A stretch of DNA of 64,000 nucleotides from UBA4802 sp964509195 (GTDB taxonomy: Bacteria > Spirochaetota > UBA4802 > UB4802): positions 1-64,000 of the forward strand of contig CAZDWJ010000011.1 in assembly GCA_964509195.1 (NCBI GenBank), read 5' to 3'. Shown piece by piece: positions 26,468 to 35,422 of the stretch. The first letter of the stretch is position 1; every line of letters begins with the position of its first letter. The notes beneath the pieces were generated by a model. That model worked only from the letters and a program-made list of their open reading frames with translations, searched no databases and was not told where the DNA came from. The position numbers and the translations under genes are program-made.

Positions 26468-28024
26468 ATGTCATATCAGGTAATTGCACGTAAATGGCGC
26501 CCACAAACCTACAGTGAAGTTGTAGCCCAGGAACATGTAGCAAAAACGATAGCCAATAGCATACGCAACGGAAGGATATCCCATGCATATCTGTTTGCTG
26601 GGCCACGAGGTGTGGGCAAAACTACCATGGCACGTATTGTGGCAAAGTCACTTAACTGTGTCAATGGACCAACACCAGAGCCATGTGGTGTATGCGAATT
26701 CTGTACCGAGATCAAAAACGGCAATTCATTTGATGTGATTGAAATAGATGGTGCGTCCAATACCGGTGTTGATAATATCCGCGAATTGCGTGAAAATGTG
26801 CATTCTGCACCTTTAAAATCCCGTTACAAAGTTTACATCATTGATGAAGTGCACATGCTGTCAAAATCAGCTTTCAACGCATTGCTGAAGACACTTGAAG
26901 AGCCACCAGCACATGTTGTTTTTGTTTTTGCAACCACTGAAATACACCAGATACCAGAAACTATACTGTCACGCTGCCAGAAATTCATTTTTAAACGGAT
27001 TCCTGTTGTGCATATAGTGCAGCAGCTTTTGAGTATTGCTGAAAAAGAAGGTTATGTTGTTGACCAGAAGGTGTTATACCACATAGCTCGTGCAAGTGGT
27101 GGCTCTATGCGCGATGCTCAGTCGCTGCTTGATCAGGTTATTTCGTTTGGTGGAAAAGAAGTTACTGAAAATGATGTCCTGTCGCTACTGGGTATTGTTT
27201 CTTTAAAACAATACTGCGATTGTATTGAAATTATTACTCAGGTTGATACTCCCGGTCTCATCCATTTTATTGAGGATATTGTCACTGCAGGTGTTGATAT
27301 TGCCCGTTTTGTAGCCGGGTTTGCAGATGTGGTGTATGCAATGCGCCTGTGTAAAGTAACTGATGTTTCCGCTTTACTGGGCTATTCTGATGAGGAACTG
27401 TCGCTTTTAAAACATACTGCTGAACAATTTCATGATGAGCAGTTGAGCCTTTTTTACACAATGCTACTTGACTGCCAGAAGGAGTTGCGTTTTACTGGAA
27501 ATGAACGCGCAGTAGTGGAGATGTTCTGCATTGACATCATGCAGATGTTAAGAAGGCCAACGCTTGCTTCAATATTAAAGCAGCTGGATGAAGGCCCTCA
27601 GGCAGTTCAAAAAAAAAAGTTGAGTGATAGTACACCAAAAGAAAGTAAACCTCACGATGATAAAAAGATTATCATGCATGCATGGACGCAACTATTGCAA
27701 AAGCTACGTGAGAGCAAACAGTACATCTTCTTCAAGCTAACCCATGTCAAAGCGGCCTACAGTAATGGCCAGTTAGTTCTTTCGGTTATTGGCGATAGCT
27801 CTAATGGATATTATCAACAGTTATTATCGAAACAGGAAATAAAACAGCTGGAAGAAGAACTGTTAAAAATTAGCAGGCAAAAGGTAACAATACGGATTGA
27901 GACGGCAAAAAACGATGTGCCACCACCTGATGCAGTGATGCTGCCACATGCTGAAGATCCTGAGAAACCGCATCCCTTGGTAGAGCAAATTAAAACCATA
28001 TTTGATGGTGAAATAATAAAATAA
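26468..28024 (+). CDS. dnaX: DNA polymerase III subunits gamma/tau
   Basis: A 518-residue clamp-loader ATPase. The Walker A motif GPRGVGKTT is near residue 43, the four-cysteine zinc module CVNGPTPEPCGVCEFC follows, then DEVH (Walker B), a sensor-1 segment and SRCQKFIFKR with the arginine finger. Domain III and a tau-like C-terminus (about 370-518) are present. It is followed by ybaB and recR, the standard recombination/replication order. Confidence 0.95.
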   Translation: MSYQVIARKWRPQTYSEVVAQEHVAKTIANSIRNGRISHAYLFAGPRGVGKTTMARIVAKSLNCVNGPTPEPCGVCEFCTEIKNGNSFDVIEIDGASNTGVDNIRELRENVHSAPLKSRYKVYIIDEVHMLSKSAFNALLKTLEEPPAHVVFVFATTEIHQIPETILSRCQKFIFKRIPVVHIVQQLLSIAEKEGYVVDQKVLYHIARASGGSMRDAQSLLDQVISFGGKEVTENDVLSLLGIVSLKQYCDCIEIITQVDTPGLIHFIEDIVTAGVDIARFVAGFADVVYAMRLCKVTDVSALLGYSDEELSLLKHTAEQFHDEQLSLFYTMLLDCQKELRFTGNERAVVEMFCIDIMQMLRRPTLASILKQLDEGPQAVQKKKLSDSTPKESKPHDDKKIIMHAWTQLLQKLRESKQYIFFKLTHVKAAYSNGQLVLSVIGDSSNGYYQQLLSKQEIKQLEEELLKISRQKVTIRIETAKNDVPPPDAVMLPHAEDPEKPHPLVEQIKTIFDGEIIK

Positions 28025-28039
28025 ACGAGGAGAATTGCG

Positions 28040-28369
28040 ATGAATTTTAAAGATATTGGTCAATTAATGAAAGCTCAAAGTGAATTGAAAAAAATTCAGA
28101 AGCGGCTTAAAAAAGCTGAGGTTACAGCAACAAGCCGCGATGAGATGGTAAAGGCAACAGCTAATGGTGATAATGAGCTTATTTCTATTGTTATTGATGA
28201 AGAAAAATTTAAAAACAGCAATATTAAAACACTGGAACGGAATATTATTGAAGCAGTGAATAAAGCACTTAGTGATGCAAAGGACATGGCATCACAGGAA
28301 ATGATGAAATTGACAGGTGAAATGGATTTATTTGGTATGGCTAATGAACTGAAAAAATTCATGAAATAA
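28040..28369 (+). CDS. ybaB: YbaB/EbfC nucleoid-associated protein
   Basis: A 109-residue DNA-binding protein of the YbaB/EbfC family (described in Borrelia). FKDIGQLMKAQSELKKIQ at the start and the ATANGDNELISIVID core are typical. It is 15 bases after dnaX and two bases before recR, so it is part of one operon. Confidence 0.92.
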   Translation: MNFKDIGQLMKAQSELKKIQKRLKKAEVTATSRDEMVKATANGDNELISIVIDEEKFKNSNIKTLERNIIEAVNKALSDAKDMASQEMMKLTGEMDLFGMANELKKFMK

Positions 28370-28371
28370 CC

Positions 28372-28968
28372 ATGAATCTTCCATCTAAATATTTAGAAAA
28401 CTGCATTCATGAGCTGTCAAAACTACCAGGCATAGGTTCAAAAAGTGCTTCACGTATAGCCTTTTTCCTGCTTAAAACGCCAAAAGCTACTGTTGACGCC
28501 CTTGTCAGCGCAATAAATCAATTAAAGGAAAATATCAGGTATTGTGAAGAATGTGGTGGGATATCTGATGATGCAGTATGCAATGTGTGTTCTGATATGG
28601 AAAGGGACAGAAACACACTTTGTGTGGTGGAAGAACCTGAAGATATTATCAGTATTGAAAAATCAGGAGCTTTTAATGGTTTATACCATGTGTTGGGTGG
28701 TGTGATTTCTCCACTGGATGGGGTAGGTCCTGAAGAGCTTTCTTTCAATAAGCTTGTAACACGCTGTAACAGCGGCATTAAAGAGATTATCATTGCTACC
28801 AATCCAACAATAGAAGGTGATGCAACAGCGCTATATATTGCATCTCTTCTAAAACCACTGAATATCAAAGTAATGCGTATTGCCCACGGCTTGCCTGTTG
28901 GTTCAGATTTAGAATTTGTTGATGCTCCCACACTGGCAAAATCAATTACAGGCAGAAGGGAGATGTAG
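28372..28968 (+). CDS. recR: Recombination protein RecR
   Basis: A 198-residue protein. Helix-hairpin-helix LSKLPGIGSKSASRIAF, zinc finger CEECGG...CNVCSD, and a Toprim domain (CVVEEPEDIISIE, then GVISPLDGVGPEEL). RecR acts with RecF and RecO in loading RecA at gaps. It is convergent with der, one base apart. Confidence 0.96.
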   Translation: MNLPSKYLENCIHELSKLPGIGSKSASRIAFFLLKTPKATVDALVSAINQLKENIRYCEECGGISDDAVCNVCSDMERDRNTLCVVEEPEDIISIEKSGAFNGLYHVLGGVISPLDGVGPEELSFNKLVTRCNSGIKEIIIATNPTIEGDATALYIASLLKPLNIKVMRIAHGLPVGSDLEFVDAPTLAKSITGRREM

Positions 28969-28969
28969 T

Positions 28970-30274
28970 CTACTTTCTGCCACTCACCTCAAATACAATG
29001 GGAATCCCGTGCCAGTTCAGTTCCTGCTGCAGTGTTTTTTCAAGAAATCGTGACACATCTTTACGGAATAATTCAGGTTTATTGACAAAAAGCCGTATTA
29101 CAGGTGGCGATGTATTGGTCTGTGTGGCATAGTATATTTTGAGTTCCCCACCCAAAAGTGGCATTACATGCTTTTTCTGCACGTTTTCTAATATTACATT
29201 GATTTTGGATGTTTCAACTTTCTGCTTTGCACGGGTGTTAACTTCCAGAGCTGTCTGCAACAATTTATGGATGCGCAATTTATGCAATGCAGATATGGAA
29301 ATGATGGGGAAGTCGGTTGCACGATAGTATTTGAAGAGTATCCTATCTTTGAAATTATCAAAGGTTGTATGGTCTTTTTCAATAAGATCCCATTTATTAA
29401 TAGCAAGCACAGTAGGTTTATGCGATTCCATGATACTATCGGCAATCTTTTTATCTGTTTCAGTAATGCCGCTTGTTGCATCTATCAAATGGATAACGAC
29501 ATCAGCTTTGTCGATAGCTTCTTTTGAGCGAACCAGTGCATAATATTCAATGGCAGTATCTATACGGCTTTCCCTGCGTATGCCTGCAGTATCGATAATC
29601 ATGATGGTTTTGCCATGAAATTTGAATGTTTCATCAATGCTGTCACGCGTTGTACCGGGGATTTCTGATACAACAGCGCGCTGATAACCTAAAAATGCAT
29701 TTAATAATGTGGATTTACCTGAATTGGGGCGGCCAACGAGAGCGATTTTACAGTCAATTTCTATTGTTTTTTTCTTTTTGTGTGGAAGATGTGTTACCAT
29801 TGTATCCAGTAGCAGGTCAATATTGCGCTTATTCAATGCAGAAATAGGAATAAATTCATGTCCAAGCTCATAAAAGTTGGGAAGACATTCCATATCTTCT
29901 TTATTGTCAATCTTATTGATTGCAATAATGTATGGTTTATTAAATTTGCGCACTAATTCCAGTAATTCATAATCATACGAAGCAATATCAGGTTTTTCAA
30001 ACAACACAACAAATACATCCGTGGCTTTTAAATGATAGTATGCAACTTGCTTTATGTCATCGGATAAGGTGGCATTGGGTTCAAGATCAAGGCCAGGCGT
30101 GTCATTAATAATAAATGTTGCATCATTATAATGCAGAATATATGACACTACATCACGTGTTAGTCCTGGATGTTCATCAACAATTGCTTTGCGCTGTTTA
30201 ATAATTGTATTAAACAGTGTAGATTTACCAACATTCTGCCTTCCTACTATTGATACAACAGGCAATTCCTTCAC
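28970..30274 (-). CDS. der: Ribosome-assembly GTPase Der (EngA)
   Basis: A 434-residue protein with two GTPase domains and a KH-like C-terminus, required for 50S maturation. First domain: GRQNVGKST, DTPG, NKID. Second: GRPNSGKST, DTAG, NKWD. The C-terminal part after about 350 ends in WHGIPIVFEVSGR. The length is normal. Confidence 0.97.
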   Translation of the reverse strand: MKELPVVSIVGRQNVGKSTLFNTIIKQRKAIVDEHPGLTRDVVSYILHYNDATFIINDTPGLDLEPNATLSDDIKQVAYYHLKATDVFVVLFEKPDIASYDYELLELVRKFNKPYIIAINKIDNKEDMECLPNFYELGHEFIPISALNKRNIDLLLDTMVTHLPHKKKKTIEIDCKIALVGRPNSGKSTLLNAFLGYQRAVVSEIPGTTRDSIDETFKFHGKTIMIIDTAGIRRESRIDTAIEYYALVRSKEAIDKADVVIHLIDATSGITETDKKIADSIMESHKPTVLAINKWDLIEKDHTTFDNFKDRILFKYYRATDFPIISISALHKLRIHKLLQTALEVNTRAKQKVETSKINVILENVQKKHVMPLLGGELKIYYATQTNTSPPVIRLFVNKPELFRKDVSRFLEKTLQQELNWHGIPIVFEVSGRK

Positions 30275-30590
30275 GATAATCCTCTCAATGTGTGTGTTAT
30301 ATGTATAATAATACGAAGTATAGATGATAATGGTGTCAATAGTTATTTAAACAGTTTGGAAATTAATTTCTAATGTTTTTTCTAAATTCAATCGATGGTA
30401 AAATTAAGAAATATTAATTTTTTAAAATAATATATTTGTAGTGAAAAAATTAATAATTTCATATATCAAAATTATTTTTTTGTTGCAATATTAAAATATA
30501 CATGTTATATGTTCAACATTAGGATTAATTGTTTATTTTTTTACCATGCGTTATGCATCAAAAATTTTAAAAATCGAGGTGGTGTAATCG
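30275..30590. other. AT-rich intergenic region
   Basis: About 315 bp between der and the Lys/Ala-rich gene, no protein gene. Apart from the putative promoter listed next I see nothing specific. Confidence 0.5.
30483..30511 (+). promoter_or_regulatory. Putative sigma-70 promoter
   Basis: TTGCAA (30483-30488) and TATATG (30506-30511) with 17 nt between, upstream of the Lys/Ala-rich small gene. Confidence 0.35.
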
Positions 30591-30782
30591 ATGGAACAGA
30601 AAAAGTCATTAAAACAGCTTCAGGCTGATGAAGCACGAAAGAAAGACAAAGTCAAAAAATTGAATGCCGAGCTTAATGCTGTAAAGAAAGAGTTAGCTGC
30701 ATTGGCAAAAGCTATTGCAGCAGCAAAGAAAGCGGAAGCAAATAAGAAAAAAGCTGCTAAAAAGCCAGCAAAGAAGAAATAA
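30591..30782 (+). CDS. Small Lys/Ala-rich coiled-coil protein (histone H1-like)
   Basis: A 63-residue, highly basic protein with a predicted amphipathic coiled coil in the first 45 residues and a tail of KKAAKKPAKKK type, as in bacterial H1-like DNA-binding proteins. GAGGTGGTG lies before the ATG and a terminator follows, so it is its own unit. DNA or RNA binding is inferred from composition only. Confidence 0.7.
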   Translation: MEQKKSLKQLQADEARKKDKVKKLNAELNAVKKELAALAKAIAAAKKAEANKKKAAKKPAKKK

Positions 30783-30814
30783 GTAATTAATATTTGCCTA
30801 TCATAAATTGAAAT

Positions 30815-30843
30815 TTAAAGAGGTGGGTACCCACCTCTTTTTT
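30815..30843 (+). terminator. Intrinsic terminator
   Basis: Perfect stem AAAGAGGTGGGT/ACCCACCTCTTT followed by further T residues, 35 nt after the small basic gene. Confidence 0.9.
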
Positions 30844-30941
30844 ATATATAAAAAAGGATTGCTATTTTATTGTGAAGTAAATAAAATAATTTTTCGATAA
30901 GAAAGATAAAGTGTCTTCTAAGTACTATCTGTATATTGAGG

Positions 30942-32129
30942 ATGAAGTTGAAAGAATATAAGCAAAGAAAACAACGGACGTTTGAAAGCTTATCGACGTT
31001 AGATGATATAATGGAATTGTTGAAAGAGGAACAATTCCAGAAACGCTTAGGTATTAAATTTACTCTTGAAAAAACTACAGTAGAGATTAATGAATTCATC
31101 GATCAAAGAACGATTATGCTGGTAACTGACCCGGATTACGTTCCAATAAACAACAGAATTATCCTTTATGGACTTGTAGATAGATATATTGAGATTGATT
31201 GTGAAGTGGTTGAGGTAACAGGGCCTGGTTATTTTAAATGCAAGATAGTAAGTGCACGTAAAGCTGCACATGGCAGGCGTGATTTGCGTTTCAAGATGAA
31301 TCCTGAAAAAGTTGTTGCTACCAATTTCAGGGTTTCGAAGCACACCATTGATATTCGCAATTACAGCATACCTACTGGTATAAAAGTAATTATTGAACAG
31401 TTTGAAAACCAAATTTCAAAGAATGCAGATATAGTAAAAGTAGATATACTCGATGATCGTGATAGTTTACTGGCGCATATAAAAAAGACAAGGTCAACAT
31501 TATATATAGAAGACCTGAACAACCCTGCATCGTTAAAACCCATCAATGATGCTTTTATTGATATAAAGGGAGTGTTTCAGGAACAAACAGCCCAGTATAT
31601 TAAAAAGCTCACTGATAGCGGGTATAAATCAATTATTATATCTCCCGTCATATATATTGAAGATGATGAAAGGCTTATTCCATTTGCCTATATTCAGTAC
31701 ATTTCTAAAGATAAACTATTGACTATGGACAAGGTCCTTGAAATTCAGGATCTTGCGTTTAAACTTGTAGACCGGATACGTGATGCCAATACGCTGATGA
31801 TTGCAGTGCATCAGGAGATACTTGATATAAGCAGAGGTGGGGCTAAATTAAAAATCACAGATAAAAATTTGCAGAAATATATCTTAAAATCGAAAGGATT
31901 TATTTTTGACATTGTCTTTAAACTACAGGCGCCAATTACTATTTATGGAGATATTCGCTATACTTATATTGACTCAGAGGAAAATTTGATTGTTGGGGTA
32001 GATTTTGCCGGCAATTCTTCCCGCAAAGACGAAATGAAGCGTTTTTATTCAATAATTCAGCCTATGGAGATTGAATACAAAAACAGGCTCATTAAAGAAA
32101 TGCGCCAAAAGAAAAAAGAACAGTTGTAA
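30942..32129 (+). CDS. PilZ-domain-like protein, DUF1577-like
   Basis: About 395 residues, no signal or membrane segment. The C-terminal domain (from about 285) has EILDISRGGAKLKI, the D-x-S-x-x-G half of a PilZ signature, then a beta-rich tail. The usual RxxxR half is less obvious; R-R-D-L-R-F near residue 110 lies in an earlier beta-barrel-like domain. The layout resembles the Leptospira DUF1577/PilZ proteins, which may bind cyclic di-GMP; binding here is not established. In-frame TTG at 30936 is an alternative start. Confidence 0.6.
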   Translation: MKLKEYKQRKQRTFESLSTLDDIMELLKEEQFQKRLGIKFTLEKTTVEINEFIDQRTIMLVTDPDYVPINNRIILYGLVDRYIEIDCEVVEVTGPGYFKCKIVSARKAAHGRRDLRFKMNPEKVVATNFRVSKHTIDIRNYSIPTGIKVIIEQFENQISKNADIVKVDILDDRDSLLAHIKKTRSTLYIEDLNNPASLKPINDAFIDIKGVFQEQTAQYIKKLTDSGYKSIIISPVIYIEDDERLIPFAYIQYISKDKLLTMDKVLEIQDLAFKLVDRIRDANTLMIAVHQEILDISRGGAKLKITDKNLQKYILKSKGFIFDIVFKLQAPITIYGDIRYTYIDSEENLIVGVDFAGNSSRKDEMKRFYSIIQPMEIEYKNRLIKEMRQKKKEQL

Positions 32130-32135
32130 TTTCTA

Positions 32136-32834
32136 TTAAGTGTTTTTTTCACGCAATTCCCTTATAACTTCAGCATCAGATTTTCTTGCATAATATGGTA
32201 CTACAGTTCTGTAATCCATATATTGTGAAGGATTTTGTAAATATAATGACTCCGCAGTGTGTATCATTTTTTCTGCATCGGGTATAAAATTGGGTATAAA
32301 CTGTATAGTTGTGTGTAAATTTGTCATTTCATGCTGGTATTTGATGCTGCCATCTCCAACGGCAAGCACATTATCACTTGCTTTTACACTGAAAAGAGTA
32401 TCAATTGTATAGTCACCGGGGGGGAGTATTTCCTGAGGCACACTGTCGTTTGTGATATGGTATCGTGCGGCAAAGACTCTTCCTTTTTTTGCATCAAATG
32501 CTACAATGCAATCGGCATTACTATGAGCTATCGCACATGCAAAAAGAAGCTGGGTAGGTATGCCTACCAGTGGTACCTGTAGAATCTGTGCCAGCATGCG
32601 CGCAGTCGTAACTGCAATTCTGATTCCTGTAAATGAACCAGGCCCAATGCCCACGCTAATACACTCAATGCTATGCAGTGTGGTGTTCAAGTCCTTGCAG
32701 GCACTGTCTATTGTATCAAATAGAGTGATTGAATGGGAATGCTGTATAACTGCGGTTTTGTCAGCTATAATTCCGTTATACCGCATCGCTACGATTTCGA
32801 TGCTGGTTGCAGTGTCAATTAGTAGGATGTTCAA
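32136..32834 (-). CDS. tsaB: tRNA threonylcarbamoyladenosine protein TsaB
   Basis: A 232-residue Kae1-like pseudo-kinase fold protein. LLIDTATSIEIVA, then SIECISVGIGPGSFTGIRIAVTTARML is the family signature. TsaB forms the t6A complex with TsaD and TsaE. It overlaps tsaE by 20 bp and is in one operon with it and rluD. Confidence 0.93.
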   Translation of the reverse strand: MNILLIDTATSIEIVAMRYNGIIADKTAVIQHSHSITLFDTIDSACKDLNTTLHSIECISVGIGPGSFTGIRIAVTTARMLAQILQVPLVGIPTQLLFACAIAHSNADCIVAFDAKKGRVFAARYHITNDSVPQEILPPGDYTIDTLFSVKASDNVLAVGDGSIKYQHEMTNLHTTIQFIPNFIPDAEKMIHTAESLYLQNPSQYMDYRTVVPYYARKSDAEVIRELREKNT

Positions 32835-33243
32835 TGGTAATCTTCCTCCTTTTTTTATCTATATATTCTAATCGAATGCTGTATATTTCTTTAGGAAGAC
32901 GTTTGGAAGCCCTATCGGCCCATTCAATGACCGACACACCATCGCCATACCAGTATTCCTCAAAATAAAGATTTTCAAGTTCGGTATCGTCCGAAATACG
33001 GTACAGGTCAAAATGATAAAGTGAAATGGGTGCTTCGTATACTTCCAGCATTGTAAAGGTGGGACTGGTTATTTCTTCTTCAATGCCCATTCCTTTTGCT
33101 ATGCCTTTTGCAAGTATGGTTTTACCTGTACCAAGGTTGCCTATCAGTGCAAATATATCTCCAGGTTTTGCCTTTTTGCCAAGCTCAAGGCCCAGTGAAA
33201 ATGTTTCCTCCTGTGATTGTGTTATGTATGTTGTCTGTACCAT
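32815..33243 (-). CDS. tsaE: tRNA threonylcarbamoyladenosine ATPase TsaE
   Basis: A 142-residue P-loop ATPase. The Walker A segment is GNLGTGKTI, followed by EEEITSPTFTMLEVYE and FDLYRI; VSVIEWADRASKRLP near the end is the family's EW motif. ATG 33243 starts right at the rluD stop and is preferred to 33279. Confidence 0.93.
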   Translation of the reverse strand: MVQTTYITQSQEETFSLGLELGKKAKPGDIFALIGNLGTGKTILAKGIAKGMGIEEEITSPTFTMLEVYEAPISLYHFDLYRISDDTELENLYFEEYWYGDGVSVIEWADRASKRLPKEIYSIRLEYIDKKRRKITIEHPTN

Positions 33244-33244
33244 A

Positions 33245-34204
33245 TTATTCAACGTGAATATGTTCAAATGCGGTTGCATTGAGTTTCTTTATAAAATCAC
33301 TCATATGCGCTGGTACGTCAATAGAAAATTGTAAACGCTTCCCTGTTGTTGGATGGTCAAACTCTAAATATGTTGATGCAAGAAGCATATAGGGAACCTT
33401 ATACTTTTCCCATTTTTTTGAATACAGCTTGTCACCAACGATGGGAAGCCCCAAAGACGATAAGTGCACACGTATCTGGTGTGTCCTGCCCGTAAATATC
33501 TGTACATTTAATCGCGAAAAAACTCCCTGCTGGGTATGCCATATTTCCTGCAATGTATAGTGAGTAATTGCTTCTTTGCCGTCATCGTGCACAGTCATCT
33601 TGTGCCCATATTTGGGATGGCGGTCGATAGCTTTGTTGATTGTTTGTGCTGGTGTGAGTGGTTTACCGGTAACTATCGCTACATATTTTTTTACGACATC
33701 TCTGCTTTGAAATGATTTTGTAAGCACGTTATGAGCGGTATCATTTTTTGCAATAACCATAAGACCTTCGGTATCTTTATCAAGTCTGTGAACAATGCCT
33801 GGTCGTTCAACACCACCAATTGAAGAGAGGCCTTTGAAGTGGAAAAGCAACGCGTTCACCAGCGTGTGTGAAGTATTGCCTGTACCGGGATGTACTACCA
33901 TTCCTGCCGGTTTATGAATGACAGCAATGTCATTGTCTTCATAGAGGATATTCAATGGAATATCTTCAGGTTCAAGTGCTGACTTTTGGGGTTGAGGGAT
34001 GGTGATACAAATTTCCTGATCAGGTTTTACTTTGTAATTAGGTTTAACCGGCATCCCATTTATGGTAATGTGATTGTTTTTCAAGAGTTTCTGGATAAAG
34101 CTTCGCGACAGCTCTTCTTCCAGTGCATTGTAAATAAATACATCTATGCGCGTGCCTGCATATTCTTCAGGGACTGTAAGTGTAAGATTGTCTTCATTAA
34201 CCAT
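33245..34204 (-). CDS. rluD: Ribosomal large subunit pseudouridine synthase, RluD type
   Basis: A 319-residue enzyme with an N-terminal S4 domain (about 15-65; IDVFIYNALEELSRS-like) and a RluA-family catalytic domain with VHRLDKDTEGLMVIAK containing the catalytic aspartate, then GRTHQIRVHLSSLGLPIVGD. ATG 34204 has AAGG upstream; a longer in-frame start at 34327 would add an unrelated 41 residues. Confidence 0.93.
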   Translation of the reverse strand: MVNEDNLTLTVPEEYAGTRIDVFIYNALEEELSRSFIQKLLKNNHITINGMPVKPNYKVKPDQEICITIPQPQKSALEPEDIPLNILYEDNDIAVIHKPAGMVVHPGTGNTSHTLVNALLFHFKGLSSIGGVERPGIVHRLDKDTEGLMVIAKNDTAHNVLTKSFQSRDVVKKYVAIVTGKPLTPAQTINKAIDRHPKYGHKMTVHDDGKEAITHYTLQEIWHTQQGVFSRLNVQIFTGRTHQIRVHLSSLGLPIVGDKLYSKKWEKYKVPYMLLASTYLEFDHPTTGKRLQFSIDVPAHMSDFIKKLNATAFEHIHVE

Positions 34205-34321
34205 AAAAAAGCCTTGAAATACTTTAAGTACTGTAATGATAATGCAAATAATTACATCATTTGTTCTGCCCGTGGGGTGGCGAAAAGTGATTATCATTAC
34301 AGTTGAATAAGAGGAAACGTT

Positions 34322-34771
34322 GTGCACTCATTAGTCAAATCATTTTTAGTGAGGAATTCTGCCTGTGAACTGTCACTGCAGTATTTTGTAACCAAACTAC
34401 ACGCATTTATGGATTGTTTTTTACGCCAACCTTATAAAACAGCAGGTTTTGTGTCAGTATGGTATTATGTTGAACTGTTGTATATGATGAATATAGCAAT
34501 ATTTTTCTATCCTCCAATTATAATAGCAATAGCGGGAATTGTTATTGGGATAGTAGTAAGCATTCACATACTGAGGCTTTATATTGGTACGACAAGTCAT
34601 TACACTATTCAATTGTTCTTAATGGATATTCATATCGCCTATTCATTAGGATTGACGATAGCTACTATTATGTCAGGTGCCACCTGGTATACTGTAATAA
34701 TAGTAGTATTACGTGATATCATTGCACTGATAGAATTGCTACTGGTATATACAATGACAAAAACGGAGTAA
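34322..34771 (+). CDS. Hypothetical membrane protein
   Basis: A 149-residue protein beginning with GTG after AGAGGAAAC. Three hydrophobic segments are clear, about residues 55-80 (IAIFFYPPIIIAIAGIVIGI), 98-115 and 120-143. I do not recognise a family. It is divergent from rluD. Confidence 0.6.
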   Translation: MHSLVKSFLVRNSACELSLQYFVTKLHAFMDCFLRQPYKTAGFVSVWYYVELLYMMNIAIFFYPPIIIAIAGIVIGIVVSIHILRLYIGTTSHYTIQLFLMDIHIAYSLGLTIATIMSGATWYTVIIVVLRDIIALIELLLVYTMTKTE

Positions 34772-34896
34772 TTATATTTTAAGTATTAAAGACGTACTTG
34801 CAGAGGTATTTCAAAATATCTTTATGATTTGACTAATAGAATAGATATCGTTTCAATGGATGTTATAGTGAGATTTAACTATGCCGGAGGCTTTAT

Positions 34897-35364
34897 ATGT
34901 ACGAAATTCGTGAAGCGACATTAAGTGACATTGATGATATTGTTACCATACGTATGAAGATGCTGTTTGAGTTAGGTAAATTGGAAACTGAGGATGGAAC
35001 TAGGAAATTGCGATCATTAACCAGGGATTTCTTTATACGTAAATTCCAAACAGGTGAATTCAAAGTTTTTTGCGCTGTGAAAGATGATACTATAATTGCA
35101 ACAACGGGTATTCAGTTTCTGGAAAGACCGCCATTATACGAAAATCCACATGGTATTGAAGCATATATTATGAATTTATATACAGAACCTAAATTCAGGG
35201 GCAAGGGAGTGGCATCAAAGTTATTGGAAAAGGTAATTGAGTATGCTAAAGAAAGAAAAGCGGGGCGAATATTGCTACACGCTCTTGGAAAGGATAAACG
35301 TGTATATCAAAAGGCAGGTTTTGTATCAACAACAGACGAAATGGAATTAGTGCTGAAATACTAA
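34897..35364 (+). CDS. GNAT-family N-acetyltransferase
   Basis: A 155-residue acetyltransferase. The acetyl-CoA motif is EPKFRGKGVASKLLEKVIEYAK (R-G-x-G-x-A), with IMNLYTEP just before it and VYQKAGFVSTTDEMEL at the end. The substrate is unknown. GGAGG precedes the ATG. It lies upstream of the antiporter gene. Confidence 0.88.
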   Translation: MYEIREATLSDIDDIVTIRMKMLFELGKLETEDGTRKLRSLTRDFFIRKFQTGEFKVFCAVKDDTIIATTGIQFLERPPLYENPHGIEAYIMNLYTEPKFRGKGVASKLLEKVIEYAKERKAGRILLHALGKDKRVYQKAGFVSTTDEMELVLKY

Positions 35365-35422
35365 TATGCATATATAATGGCAATTTTACATTAATTATAA
35401 AAATCTTATAATAAGTTTGCTT